Assembly: GCA_963921305.4 (NCBI GenBank)
Contig: CAWUEX030000002.1
Coordinates: forward strand, 1,860,001-1,924,000
DNA from: CAWUEX02 sp963921305
Lineage (GTDB): Bacteria > Pseudomonadota > Alphaproteobacteria > Rhodospirillales > Rhodospirillaceae
Length of the DNA stretch: 64,000 nt
Direction: 5' to 3'
Positions within the stretch are counted from its first letter, which is position 1, and every line of letters starts with the position of its first letter. Under the pieces are notes generated by a model. The model did not search any database. It was not told where the DNA came from and worked only from the letters and a program-made list of their open reading frames with translations. A program made the position numbers and the translations under genes. Shown piece after piece: positions 52,593 through 61,380 of this stretch.

Positions 52593-53305
52593 AACTTCGC
52601 CACCGATATCCAGATCACAATGGCGACCAGAGCCCAGATGGTCTTGACGAAGATCAGCATCTTACCGCGCCGGCGTTGAATCTCGGCTTCCCGCTCCGGC
52701 GTTGATCCTTGTGTGAGGACCGCGCCGATGGCCGCGCGGGCTGCGGGCAGATATACCCGAATGCCGATACCACAAGCGACGATCAGAGCGAACAGGCACA
52801 GCTTAACCGCCAGCCACGTTGCAAGGATCGGCCCGTCTCCCACCAGAGACCATACCGCCGTCGCCGCCAGAATGGCCGTGACAATGACCCGCATGGTGAT
52901 GTCGACCTTCCGGAAAGTCTGCTGAAACTTCACATGGGCTTCAGGCCGGGTTTCGCCAAGGTTGGGGTGGTCGACCCAGAACTGGTGCCACAGCAGTCCC
53001 AGCCAGACGATGCCGACGACGGCTGCGGTGCCCGCCAGTTGCCCACCATATCCGCCGGTGAAGCCCCAGCCGCCCAAAAAGGTCATGGTGATGCCGAGCA
53101 TCAGCAGAATCACCACTGCTGATCGCGGCCCCATGTCCAGGAAGCCGCCGAGCTTGCCCATGGCGGCGCGGGTCTCGATCGACAAGTTTGGATTGGTCAG
53201 CCGCTGACCGGCGTTATACACGCCCATGTCCATCCCGAGCCAAAGCCCCGCCATGATGACGTGCAGAAATTTCAAGACCACATAGGGGTCCAGCATCATA
53301 GTCAT
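52589..53305 (-). CDS. Integral membrane protein, CopD/DUF2269-like pattern
   Basis: A 238-residue protein with about five hydrophobic helices, beginning YVVLKFLHVIMAGLWLGMDM, a helix with a His that resembles the first helix of CopD or haem-membrane proteins. Other possible ligands are His in LWHQFWVDHP. Name is tentative; the fold pattern is all that supports it. It is transcribed towards the DUF420 gene. Confidence 0.55.
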   Translation of the reverse strand: MTMMLDPYVVLKFLHVIMAGLWLGMDMGVYNAGQRLTNPNLSIETRAAMGKLGGFLDMGPRSAVVILLMLGITMTFLGGWGFTGGYGGQLAGTAAVVGIVWLGLLWHQFWVDHPNLGETRPEAHVKFQQTFRKVDITMRVIVTAILAATAVWSLVGDGPILATWLAVKLCLFALIVACGIGIRVYLPAARAAIGAVLTQGSTPEREAEIQRRRGKMLIFVKTIWALVAIVIWISVAKF

Positions 53306-53323
53306 TGAAAACGTCCTATCAGA

Positions 53324-53965
53324 TTATTCGGCGGCCAGCCGGCCTTTGGTCTTTGCGAGATGTTCCATCACCGCAGCGGCATCCAAGACATCTGCGTAGC
53401 GCCGGCCGACATCGCGCAGATTGTCGTTGTGGGGGCGTTCGTCCATGTCGCCACAGCAGTCGTGGGGTACGATGACGCGATAGCCCTCCGAAAAGGCATC
53501 GTTGATCGAGGCGCGTACGCAGCCGGAGGTCGTGCAGCCGGTCACGATCACCGTATCGACACAGTTCTTGGTGAGGAAGTTATTCAGGGGTGTGCCATAG
53601 AAAATTGACGGCGCGTGCTTCCAGAAGTTGAAGTCGTAATTTTCGTCGTAGACCCGCGGGTCCATTGCCGTTTGGGGGTCGTCGTAAAACCAGCCTTCAT
53701 ATAGGCAGCCGATCTTCCAATATCCCATGTCATTCTTGGACCCCCAGCCAACCCGGCAGCTCGCTACCGGCGCGCCGGCGGCCCGTGCCACCTTCAACAG
53801 CTCGGCGGTCTTGTCCACAGCGGCGTGAATGTGCGGTGATCCGCCCAGAGTGTACTGCGGATCGGTGAAGCCCAGCTGAAAATCCACCACGATCACAGCC
53901 GGGCGTTCGCCAAAGCCAATGCCCAGCTCGCCGTAGGTGGCGTCGGCGTATTTCGTGTCCGTCAT
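53324..53965 (-). CDS. Isochorismatase-family amidohydrolase (copy 2)
   Basis: A 213-residue cysteine hydrolase. Asp in PAVIVVDFQLGF, Lys in NFWKHAPSIF, Cys in TGCTTSGCVRASINDA are the triad. HDCCGDMDERPHNDNLRDV near the C-terminus matches the N-carbamoylsarcosine amidase/maleamate amidase group. It is 18 bases downstream of the membrane-protein gene on the same strand. Related to 40825-41457 but clearly distinct; both may hydrolyse small amides. Confidence 0.85.
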   Translation of the reverse strand: MTDTKYADATYGELGIGFGERPAVIVVDFQLGFTDPQYTLGGSPHIHAAVDKTAELLKVARAAGAPVASCRVGWGSKNDMGYWKIGCLYEGWFYDDPQTAMDPRVYDENYDFNFWKHAPSIFYGTPLNNFLTKNCVDTVIVTGCTTSGCVRASINDAFSEGYRVIVPHDCCGDMDERPHNDNLRDVGRRYADVLDAAAVMEHLAKTKGRLAAE

Positions 53966-54058
53966 GGCGTCGTCCTTGTCTCTTCTGATCGGCCTGAGAC
54001 TAAAGCCTCAGGTGCGTTCATCCAAGTCTACAGATGGGTGCGCGCGGCGCGATCGCGT

Positions 54059-55537
54059 CTACGCCGCGGGTTGCACATTGGCATTCAGCCGGAACAGGTT
54101 AGTCGGGTCGTATTTGGTCTTCACTTGGACCATGCGGGCATAGTTCTGGCGGTAGTTCTCGTTCACCTGGCTCTGACTCTCATCCACCAGTGAGTTGACG
54201 TAGAAGCCCTGACTAAAGTCTTCGATGCCTCTGAAGTAAGCCCGGTTGGCGGCAATGTTACGTTCGTCGTCGTCTTCATTGCCCAGAGCCCAGGTGCTGC
54301 TGGAGTCAATGTTGTACAGCGCATCACGATGGGCCCATACGGTATCGGTCGGACCGACGCGCGCCGGCGCCGCGTCCATGGGCAACAAGCCAACCCGGAA
54401 GCTACGCCCGGGCGAAGGCTCGGCCATCCCGATCATGGCGTCGATCATCGCCTCGTCGGCTTGGCGTAAGAATCCGCCTTTGGCGTAACGGCGCAAACCG
54501 GGTGCGTTGACGCCGTCGTCGGCCACCCGCTGGAGATCGACGTATTGAATGGCAAAGGCGCGCTCCCGGCTGGCCATGTTCCCGGCGCGAAACTGGGCGA
54601 GATGTTTCTCAAGGTCCGATGCGGCGCCAAAAAAGGTGCCGCTGATGCTCACGCCGCCGCTGCCGTCACCATCCAAGCCGAACCCGCCTAAAAGAAAAAG
54701 ATCCACAGGCGCGCCGTCTGCCGCGTCCAGATACAGTTTCATGGCATCGCGGGCGTGCTCCAACGGATAAGAAAATCCAAACGCCATCACCATCGGATCT
54801 GTTTTATGCAGGCGCATCTTGATCTCGGTCACGACCCCAAAGTTGCCGCCACCGCCGCGCACGCCCCAGTACAGATCGGGGTTTTCTTTGGCGTTGGCTC
54901 GCAGGACTTGCCCATCCGCCGTGACGATCTGAACGCCAAGAATGTTATCGATGCTGAGGCCGTGGTGGCGCTGCAAACGCCCCATACCGCCCCCCAAGAT
55001 CAACCCGCCCGCCCCCGTGTGGGACACCACCCCAGCGGTCGTCGCCAATCCAAGCCCGAGTGCTTTGCGGTCGAGATCGCCGAGCAGGCATCCGCCTTGC
55101 AATGTTGCCACCTGACTTTCGACATCGATATCGACCCGGTTCATCGCAGTCATATCGATGACCAAACCGCCGTCGCATACACCCTTGCCTGACATGCTGT
55201 GGCCGCCGCAGCGCACGGCTGTGAGAAGTGAGTTCTCACGCGCGAACGCAACCGCGTTTACAACGTCTGCAACGCTCGTCACTTTCGCGATCAGCGCGGG
55301 TTTGCGGTCCCAGAAGCGGTTCCACACCTGTCTGGCCACGTCATAGCCAACGCTGTCCGGTTTCAACAGGACGCCGTCCAAAGACTCCGCAAAGGCTTTG
55401 ATGCTCGCTTTGTCGAGCGTGGTCTCGCCGCCATCCAAGGTGACGGCCGGAAGATCTTGCGCCCAAACCGAGGACAGGGGCAGGGCGGATGCGGCGGCGG
55501 TGCCGAGCGCTGTCTTGAGGAGGGTGCGGCGATGCAT
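54059..55537 (-). CDS. FAD-linked oxidase, berberine-bridge type, Tat-exported
   Basis: A 492-residue oxidoreductase. The N-terminus MHRRTLLKTALGTAAASALPL is a Tat-type signal, and GGAGAG before the ATG at 55537 marks the start. The PCMH FAD-binding domain has RCGGHSMSGKGVCDG, where His of GGHS is the usual covalent flavin attachment, and GLILGGGMGRLQRHHGL. The C-terminal BBE segment NYARMVQVKTKYDPTNLFRLN closes the protein. No second Cys attachment site is seen. Probably a periplasmic oxidase of an alcohol or amine; substrate unknown. Confidence 0.88.
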   Translation of the reverse strand: MHRRTLLKTALGTAAASALPLSSVWAQDLPAVTLDGGETTLDKASIKAFAESLDGVLLKPDSVGYDVARQVWNRFWDRKPALIAKVTSVADVVNAVAFARENSLLTAVRCGGHSMSGKGVCDGGLVIDMTAMNRVDIDVESQVATLQGGCLLGDLDRKALGLGLATTAGVVSHTGAGGLILGGGMGRLQRHHGLSIDNILGVQIVTADGQVLRANAKENPDLYWGVRGGGGNFGVVTEIKMRLHKTDPMVMAFGFSYPLEHARDAMKLYLDAADGAPVDLFLLGGFGLDGDGSGGVSISGTFFGAASDLEKHLAQFRAGNMASRERAFAIQYVDLQRVADDGVNAPGLRRYAKGGFLRQADEAMIDAMIGMAEPSPGRSFRVGLLPMDAAPARVGPTDTVWAHRDALYNIDSSSTWALGNEDDDERNIAANRAYFRGIEDFSQGFYVNSLVDESQSQVNENYRQNYARMVQVKTKYDPTNLFRLNANVQPAA

Positions 55538-55646
55538 CAGGTCTCTCCGGTCAAACAAAGAACGTGCACACAGCATAGGCGGTGGCGGCACCGTCTGGCC
55601 AGAGGCGGCATTTGACGGCGGGAGGCGGCAGTGAAAAACTCTGCCC

Positions 55647-56648
55647 ATGGTCCGTTTACTCGCCATTGTGCTGTTGGGTCTTGTTCCGAGCCGGGGCGTG
55701 CAGGCGGAGGAGCTTGATCTCACCCTCATCACCGCCTGGAACCGCTCCATCGAGTTTGCCCAGGACGTCAACGCGCATTTTGTTGAGCCGTTCAACGCGC
55801 GCGCCGCGGGACGCGCCCGCATTCGTTACCTCGGCGGGCCAGAAGTGATTCCGCAACGGCAAATGGTCTACGCCCTGCGCCGGGGTGTGGTCGATATGTA
55901 CTTCGGCGCAGCCACTTACATGCTGGGCCTCGCGCCCGAGGCGGACGCCTTTCTCGCGGCGTCTGTGACCCCAGAACAAGCACGAGCGAATGGAGCGTTC
56001 GACGCCATCCAAGATATCTGGGCCGCCAAACTGAATGCTTACTTCCTCGGCTGGCACCAGACCGGTCCTAAGCTGCACATCTTCACCATGGCCAAGCCGG
56101 ACCTGCGCGACAATGGATTGCCCATGCTGGCCAGCTCCCGCGTGCGCACAACGCCCACTTACCGCGCCTTTCTGGAATCCGTCGGCACCATCCCCGTCGA
56201 TATTCCTTCTGGTGAGGTATACACCGCTCTCGAGAGGGGCACGGTCGACGCCATCGCCTGGACGTCGACGTCCATGTCCGACCAAGGTTTCCAGAAGTTT
56301 GTGAAGTATCGCATTGACCCTGGAGTGCTTGGCCTTGTGATGACGCTACAAATGAACCTCGACCGCTGGACCGGTCTGCCCGGTGACGTTCGTGAGATGT
56401 TGTTGGAAGAGTCTTTGCGCTACGAGCATGACAGCCGGGCCCGGTTCCTGCAAATCGAGGCGGACGAAAAAGCCCGTCTTGCTGCAGATGGCATGACGTT
56501 CTTCGAACTGTCGCCGGAGGCCGCCGCGCGCTACACCCAGGACGCGTCCGATGCCGTGTGGAACCGCGCCGCGCAGCAAGTTCCGGATTCCATTACCCGC
56601 CTAAAGCCGCTGTTCGATCCGCGTCCCGAAGCGGGGGCGGGCTCTTAA
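55647..56648 (+). CDS. TRAP transporter substrate-binding protein (DctP type)
   Basis: Periplasmic extracytoplasmic solute receptor of 333 residues with an N-terminal signal peptide (LLAIVLLGLVPSRGVQA) and the DctP fold: FAQDVNAHFVEPFNARAAGRARIRYLGG, LRRGVVDMYFGAATYMLG, RTTPTYRAFLESVGTIPVDIPSGEVYTALERGTVDAIAW. The Arg and Asn expected to bind the carboxylate cannot be assigned with confidence. Belongs with the permeases at 57052-58907. Ligand unknown but probably a carboxylate. Confidence 0.88.
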   Translation: MVRLLAIVLLGLVPSRGVQAEELDLTLITAWNRSIEFAQDVNAHFVEPFNARAAGRARIRYLGGPEVIPQRQMVYALRRGVVDMYFGAATYMLGLAPEADAFLAASVTPEQARANGAFDAIQDIWAAKLNAYFLGWHQTGPKLHIFTMAKPDLRDNGLPMLASSRVRTTPTYRAFLESVGTIPVDIPSGEVYTALERGTVDAIAWTSTSMSDQGFQKFVKYRIDPGVLGLVMTLQMNLDRWTGLPGDVREMLLEESLRYEHDSRARFLQIEADEKARLAADGMTFFELSPEAAARYTQDASDAVWNRAAQQVPDSITRLKPLFDPRPEAGAGS

Positions 56649-56677
56649 CTCAACTACGTATGCGGGGAACCGAAGTG

Positions 56678-56968
56678 TCAGTCGAAATGGTCTTCGCCAA
56701 GGGAGTTTTGGTCCGAGGTGGTTTTCCGAGGCGGCGGCGCCTGCTTCTGCGCCTGATTTTGCGGCGGTGGCGGCGGAGGTTGCGTAGGCTTTTTCGCCGG
56801 TTTCATGACGATGATCTCGAACACGTACCACAGCGCACCGATGCCAAGCACATAGCCGGCAACGTCAAGCGGGCTGCGAATTTTGATGTCGAGAGCGAGC
56901 AAAAAAACAAACGCACCAAGGCCGATCAGCAGACATCGCACCAGCCGCAAGGTAAACGCCTTGTCCAC
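56678..56968 (-). CDS. Small two-helix membrane protein with Pro-rich tail
   Basis: A 96-residue predicted membrane protein read from a GTG on the strand opposite to the TRAP genes, in the gap between the binding protein and small permease. Two hydrophobic segments (CLLIGLGAFVFLLALDI; VAGYVLGIGALWYVF) are followed by a tail with PTQPPPPPPQNQ and many Gln/Lys. The open frame and helices make it plausible, but there is no clear ribosome-binding site. Function unknown. Confidence 0.5.
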   Translation of the reverse strand: MDKAFTLRLVRCLLIGLGAFVFLLALDIKIRSPLDVAGYVLGIGALWYVFEIIVMKPAKKPTQPPPPPPQNQAQKQAPPPRKTTSDQNSLGEDHFD

Positions 56969-57051
56969 AACTTAAGAGTGCCAGAGAAACGGGATAAGCG
57001 CAGGCTTAACGTCGCCGGGTGTTCGCCAGACGACTCTTCGGGGGCGGTCCT

Positions 57052-57576
57052 GTGTTCCGCATAATCGTCCTCTATGACCGCCTCATCTCCGGCCTTGCGG
57101 CATTTGCCGCTGTGCTGGTTATGGCGGTCGCGGCGCTCATCGTGGCCGATGTGACTCTGCGCAGTCTCGGCTTCGAGCCACCGGCGGCGACTGTCGCGTT
57201 GACCGAATACGCATTGCTGTATTTTACCATGTCCGCGGCGCCGTGGCTGGTGCGCCAGCGCGGCCATGTCGCCGTGCGGGTTCTGTTCGACCGTCTTCCC
57301 GGCGGCGTCCGGCGTACCTGGGAGTATGCGATCTATGCGCTGTGCGCCGTCATAGCATTTGCCATTGCGCTGATCGCGGGGGCCTTGCTGGTGGAAAGCT
57401 GGGCGCTGGGTGACGTCGAGCAGCGCTCCATCGATGTTTCCCGCTGGCTGCTCTTTCTGCCACTGACCGTTGGGTTCGCGGGCGTCGGCCTGGAGTTCCT
57501 GCGCTACCCGCTCACCCGCACGTCGTTCTATGCCGATGACGCCACCACGGGGCCCGCGGGTCCGGAGAAGGTGTAG
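57052..57576 (+). CDS. TRAP transporter small permease (DctQ type)
   Basis: Small membrane subunit with four hydrophobic helices and the SMALL-subunit segment VALTEYALLYFTMSAAPWLVRQRGHVAVRVLFDR. The GTG at 57052 follows a GGGGGCGG; a GTG at 57019 is the alternative. Two bases separate its stop from the large permease start, so they are coupled. Works with the DctP-type protein and large permease. Confidence 0.85.
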   Translation: MFRIIVLYDRLISGLAAFAAVLVMAVAALIVADVTLRSLGFEPPAATVALTEYALLYFTMSAAPWLVRQRGHVAVRVLFDRLPGGVRRTWEYAIYALCAVIAFAIALIAGALLVESWALGDVEQRSIDVSRWLLFLPLTVGFAGVGLEFLRYPLTRTSFYADDATTGPAGPEKV

Positions 57577-57578
57577 GC

Positions 57579-58907
57579 ATGACACCCGAACTCATCGGCC
57601 TGGTTATCTTCGTCCTCGTTTTGCTGCTCATGCTGGCCGGTGTGCCTGTGGCGATCGGGTTTTTGGCGGCCAACATGGTCGGCGCGTGGTTCCTCATGGG
57701 CGGGGTCAACGGCCTGATCCAGCTGGTCGACAACTCCACCAATCTCATCACCACGTTTACCCTCGTGGCCATTCCCATGTTCGTGTGGATGGGGGCGCTG
57801 TTGTTTCACGCCGGGCTTGCCGGGCGCGTATTCGACGCGCTTGATCTGTTGTTTGGCCGTCTGCCGGGGCGCCTGGCCTATGTCACCGTCGTCGGCGGCA
57901 CGACCTTTTCGGCGCTGACCGGCTCGACCATGGCCAACACCGCTATGCTCGGCAGTTTGATGGTGCCGGAGATGCGCCGCCGCGGCTACAAAATCGCCCT
58001 CGCGGTCGGGCCGATCATCGGCACCGGCGGTTTGGCGATGATCATTCCGCCCTCCAACCTCGCCGTGCTCACCGGTTCGCTGGCGCGGATCGATATCGGT
58101 GCTTTGTTGCTGGCGGGCCTCATTCCTGGTCTCATCCTCGCGCTCCTGTACTGCGCCACCATTGCGATCCAAGTCGCGCGAGATCCAAACGCCGCCCCGG
58201 CCTATGACCTCGATCTGCCGCCCTTTTCGCAACGCCTCAAGGTCTTTGCCCTGAACGTTCTGCCGTTGGGCCTGGTGATCTTCTGTGTTGTCGGCTTCAT
58301 CGTGCTCGGCATTGCCACGCCGTCAGAGGCCGCGGCATTCGGTGTTCTGGCGAGCGTACTGTTGGCCTGGGCGTTTGGCGGTCTGACGAAAGACAACGTG
58401 GCAAAGAGTTTGGAAACCGCCGTGTCCGTCACCGGCATGGTGTTTCTACTCATCTTCGGCTCTGCTGCCTTCAGCCAGCTATTGGCGTTTTCCGGTGCCA
58501 GTCAAGATGTGGTCGCCGCCGCCACAGCGTGGGACGCGCCCGTCTACGCAAAGCTCGCTCTGATGTTCCTGGTTCTGGTCACGCTTGGTATGTTCATGGA
58601 TCAAATTTCGATCCTGCTGCTGACCATCCCGTTCTTTTTTCCCCTGGCAACGGCGCTCGGTCTCGATCCGGTGTGGTTCGGCATCGTCGTATTACTCGCG
58701 ATGGAGATGAGCCTGACCACCCCGCCGTTCGGGCTGCTGCTGTTTCTGATGACGGGCGTGGCACCCCCTAACCCGGACGGGACGCGGATAACCTTCCAGC
58801 AGGTCGTCAGTGCAGCGCTGCCGTTTCTTGCGTGCGATCTCATCATGCTGCTGTTGCTGGTGGCGTTTCCGGCCCTGGCGCTGTGGCTGCCGGGATTGGT
58901 GGGGTAG
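57579..58907 (+). CDS. TRAP transporter large permease (DctM type)
   Basis: A 442-residue polytopic protein, the substrate and sodium translocating subunit. About twelve hydrophobic helices, with GGTTFSALTGSTMANTAMLGSLMVPEM and GTGGLAMIIPPSNLAVLTG, the pair of conserved DctM loops. It faces the nitrile hydratase accessory gene with three bases between stops. Confidence 0.92.
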   Translation: MTPELIGLVIFVLVLLLMLAGVPVAIGFLAANMVGAWFLMGGVNGLIQLVDNSTNLITTFTLVAIPMFVWMGALLFHAGLAGRVFDALDLLFGRLPGRLAYVTVVGGTTFSALTGSTMANTAMLGSLMVPEMRRRGYKIALAVGPIIGTGGLAMIIPPSNLAVLTGSLARIDIGALLLAGLIPGLILALLYCATIAIQVARDPNAAPAYDLDLPPFSQRLKVFALNVLPLGLVIFCVVGFIVLGIATPSEAAAFGVLASVLLAWAFGGLTKDNVAKSLETAVSVTGMVFLLIFGSAAFSQLLAFSGASQDVVAAATAWDAPVYAKLALMFLVLVTLGMFMDQISILLLTIPFFFPLATALGLDPVWFGIVVLLAMEMSLTTPPFGLLLFLMTGVAPPNPDGTRITFQQVVSAALPFLACDLIMLLLLVAFPALALWLPGLVG

Positions 58908-58910
58908 GGG

Positions 58911-59273
58911 TCAGGCCTCTGGCTCCGGCACCGGCTGGCCGTGGGGTGTGGCCAGGTAGTTCTCACGCCAGCCGTCTTTGAGCACGGCCAGGTCCTCGGC
59001 TGAGGCCGCACCCTTGGCCGTTACCAGCCGCTCCAGCGCGGCCAGCCACAGGTCGTAATAGTTCGAGCCGTCCGCCGGGCCGCCGGCCGCTTTGTCCTTG
59101 GCGATTTCCTCGCCCAGGGTGGCCGCCCATTCGTCCCAGGTGAACAGCTCGTTTTTGTGCAGCGTCACGGTCAGGGCAAAGGCTTGTGCTTGCCACGGCT
59201 CGCTGAACACCGGCTCGCCCTCGGTTTTGGGCAGCAGGTCGGAGAACGATTGCGGTTGCGCGCCGTCCGTCAT
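58911..59273 (-). CDS. Nitrile hydratase accessory protein (beta N-domain-like)
   Basis: A 120-residue protein related to the N-terminal domain of the nitrile hydratase beta subunit (EPVFSEPWQAQAFALTVTLH, WDEWAATLGEEI). This is the usual form of the P14K/activator protein that helps insert cobalt and oxidise the alpha-subunit cysteines. The ATG at 59273 overlaps the stop of the second beta gene (ATGA). The last gene of the operon. Confidence 0.85.
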   Translation of the reverse strand: MTDGAQPQSFSDLLPKTEGEPVFSEPWQAQAFALTVTLHKNELFTWDEWAATLGEEIAKDKAAGGPADGSNYYDLWLAALERLVTAKGAASAEDLAVLKDGWRENYLATPHGQPVPEPEA

Positions 59274-59956
59274 TCTGGGATCTCCAGGTCGGGCGCCTCC
59301 AAGTAGGGCTCCCACAAATCGATACAGACGGTGTCGTTGGGGTTGGCGGCCGCACCCCAGAGCTCGGTCGCCTGAAAGCGCACGGTATACAGCCGCTCCG
59401 GTCCCTCGCCCGCAAAGTTGGCGTTGGTGTCGGGATAGATTTGCCCGCCATGCTCGGCGATCACCGTGCCGATGCGTCCCCGGGCGTAACGGGGCAGGCG
59501 GGTGTGGTCTTTCGGGTGCATGTTCTTCGCGCGCACGCTATCGCCTACATTGAACCGTGGCGGTGTATCGACCTCAAGCGCATAACTGCGGCCTGACTCG
59601 AAATAGCGTTTGAAATCTTCCCCGCTGATCGGGCGTGCTTCTTGTTCCGCTTCGATGTCGCCGCCGCTCCACAAAGTTGAGAGTTCCCGCGCCGTCACCA
59701 GGTCTTTGGCCAGGCAGTTGCGTTCCAGGCGCACGAACCAGCGGGCGTAATAGGGCAGGGACAGATACTCCGCTGGGTTCATTTTCTCCGACTGCGAGCG
59801 GGAATTGTCGATGTTACCTTTCAAGTGTCCGGCCAGGGTCATCATCAAACCCAGGGTGCGGCCTTCCCACGCGGCGTGGAATACCGGCTCGTTGTCTTCA
59901 CGCGGGACCGGACCGAAGCCGTGCATGCCGCCCATGTCATGTACGCTGTTCGTCAT
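59270..59956 (-). CDS. Nitrile hydratase beta subunit, copy 2
   Basis: A 228-residue full-length beta-type subunit: VHDMGGMHGFGPVPREDNEPVFH at the N-terminus, and a C-terminal SH3-like domain with FNVGDSVRAKNMHPKDHTRLPRYARGRIGTV, TVRFQATELWGAAANPNDTVCIDLWEPYLE. It is clearly a duplicate of the preceding beta gene but differs throughout. The start overlaps the stop of the first beta gene. A role as a second assembly partner or a distinct isoenzyme is possible. Confidence 0.88.
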   Translation of the reverse strand: MTNSVHDMGGMHGFGPVPREDNEPVFHAAWEGRTLGLMMTLAGHLKGNIDNSRSQSEKMNPAEYLSLPYYARWFVRLERNCLAKDLVTARELSTLWSGGDIEAEQEARPISGEDFKRYFESGRSYALEVDTPPRFNVGDSVRAKNMHPKDHTRLPRYARGRIGTVIAEHGGQIYPDTNANFAGEGPERLYTVRFQATELWGAAANPNDTVCIDLWEPYLEAPDLEIPE

Positions 59957-60624
59957 TCCGCCGCCTCAAGGTAGGGCTCCCACAGGTCAACAATCACCGT
60001 GTCCTTGGCATTGGCCTCATCGCCCCACAGTTCCCGCGCCGTGAAGCGCACACTGTACAGCCGCTCCGGACCCTCGTCGCCAGTCACGGCATTGGTGTCG
60101 GGATAAATCTGACCGCCGGCATCGCGGATGATTTCGCCCGCATGACCACGCACATAGCGCGGCAGGCGCGTGTGGGTGGCCGGGCTGTCGGTTTTAGCAC
60201 GCACTCTGTCGCCCACCTTAAACCGCGCCGGTGCCTCCAAAGGCCGCGCCGCATCGGCACCCGCCGCCATGACTCCCGCCAGAGCGTCCGGCGGAATGGG
60301 ATCAGCGGTCTTGTCCAACGCAACGTCTCGGCCTTGGGCTAAGGCCGCCAAGTCCTCTGCCGAGACGGCGCCTTTGTCCACAGCCATCTTTTCCAGCGTG
60401 TGCAGCCACAGTTGGTAGTAGCTGAGCTTCACGTACTCCGCCGGTGGTGTGGCTTCCATCTGCGAGCGCACGAAGTCCAGGTTGACCTGCAGCGTGCCCA
60501 TCCCCGCCATCATCAGGCCGAACACCGTGCGTTCCCAGTCGGCGTTAAACACCGGCTCGTTGTCCTGGCGCGGCATGGCGCCGAAGCCGTGCATGCCACC
60601 CATGTCGTGGATTGCGTTCGTCAC
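59953..60624 (-). CDS. nthB: Nitrile hydratase beta subunit, copy 1
   Basis: A 223-residue beta subunit. AIHDMGGMHGFGAMPRQDNEPVFN and the SH3-like C-terminus with FKVGDRVRAKTDSPATHTRLPRYVRGHAG, LYSVRFTARELWG. The GTG at 60624, eight bases after the alpha-gene stop, gives the canonical start of the family (M-T-N-A-I-H-D). Pairs with the alpha subunit to form the active site between the two. Confidence 0.9.
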   Translation of the reverse strand: MTNAIHDMGGMHGFGAMPRQDNEPVFNADWERTVFGLMMAGMGTLQVNLDFVRSQMEATPPAEYVKLSYYQLWLHTLEKMAVDKGAVSAEDLAALAQGRDVALDKTADPIPPDALAGVMAAGADAARPLEAPARFKVGDRVRAKTDSPATHTRLPRYVRGHAGEIIRDAGGQIYPDTNAVTGDEGPERLYSVRFTARELWGDEANAKDTVIVDLWEPYLEAAE

Positions 60625-60631
60625 GTTGGAC

Positions 60632-61240
60632 TCAGCTCGCCTGTGCCACACCGGTACCGATCATGGAATCCCGCGTCACCAGATCGGCCAGCTCATCTTC
60701 ACTCAATCCTTCGGTGCCTTCTGGGCGTTCGGGCAGCACCAGATAGCGCAGCTCGGCGGTGGAGTCCCACACGCGCACCTCTTTGCCGTCCGGCACTTCG
60801 ATGCCGAATTCCTGCAGCACCGCGCGCGGCTCGATGACGGAGCGCGACCGGTAGGCATGGCTTTTGTACCAGCTCGGCGGTAGCCCCAGCACCGGCCACG
60901 GGTAACAGGAGCACAGCGTGCACACCACCATGTTGTGGACGTCCTTGGTGTTCTCCACCGCTTTCAGTTGTTCGCCCTGCAGCCCGGCAAAGCCCAGCTC
61001 GGCACAGGCGGCTGAGGCATCTTCCAGCAAGCGCTCCTTAAACGCGGGATCGCTCCAGGCCTTGGCAACCACCTTGGCGCCGTTGCGCGGCCCGACCTGG
61101 TTCTCGAAGATATCCACCACCGCGTCGATCGCCTCGGGGTCGACGTAGCCTTTACGCGTCAGCGCCGTCTCCAGCGCCTTCACCCGCAGGGTCAGATCCG
61201 ATGGCGGCTCGGTATGGTCATGATCGTGATCGTGGGGCAT
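60632..61240 (-). CDS. nthA: Nitrile hydratase alpha subunit (cobalt type)
   Basis: A 202-residue alpha subunit that hydrates a nitrile to an amide. The metal-binding motif CTLCSC lies at residues 107-112; the Thr form (CTLCSC rather than CSLCSC) is the cobalt signature. The two outer cysteines would be oxidised to sulfinic and sulfenic acid in the mature enzyme. PWPVLGLPPSWYKS and RAVLQEFG follow as expected. The N-terminus is His/Asp-rich (MPHDHDHDHTEPP). First gene of the operon alpha-beta-beta-accessory. Confidence 0.95.
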   Translation of the reverse strand: MPHDHDHDHTEPPSDLTLRVKALETALTRKGYVDPEAIDAVVDIFENQVGPRNGAKVVAKAWSDPAFKERLLEDASAACAELGFAGLQGEQLKAVENTKDVHNMVVCTLCSCYPWPVLGLPPSWYKSHAYRSRSVIEPRAVLQEFGIEVPDGKEVRVWDSTAELRYLVLPERPEGTEGLSEDELADLVTRDSMIGTGVAQAS

Positions 61241-61380
61241 GGCGGTGTCTCTTGCGGCGGTCCGAGAGGGCGCAGCCTAGCGCAATCTCTGGCGCGTCCG
61301 GCCAAAAATAACTTAAAATATACTCACCGTAACTATTTCAACTTATTGGATACAATGCCGATCACCGGTAAATGCTTTGA

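Noticed and set aside
61241..61380. Promoter or attachment site at the start of the AT-rich island
   Set aside because: No direct repeat, tRNA end or integrase is visible, so island boundaries cannot be claimed.
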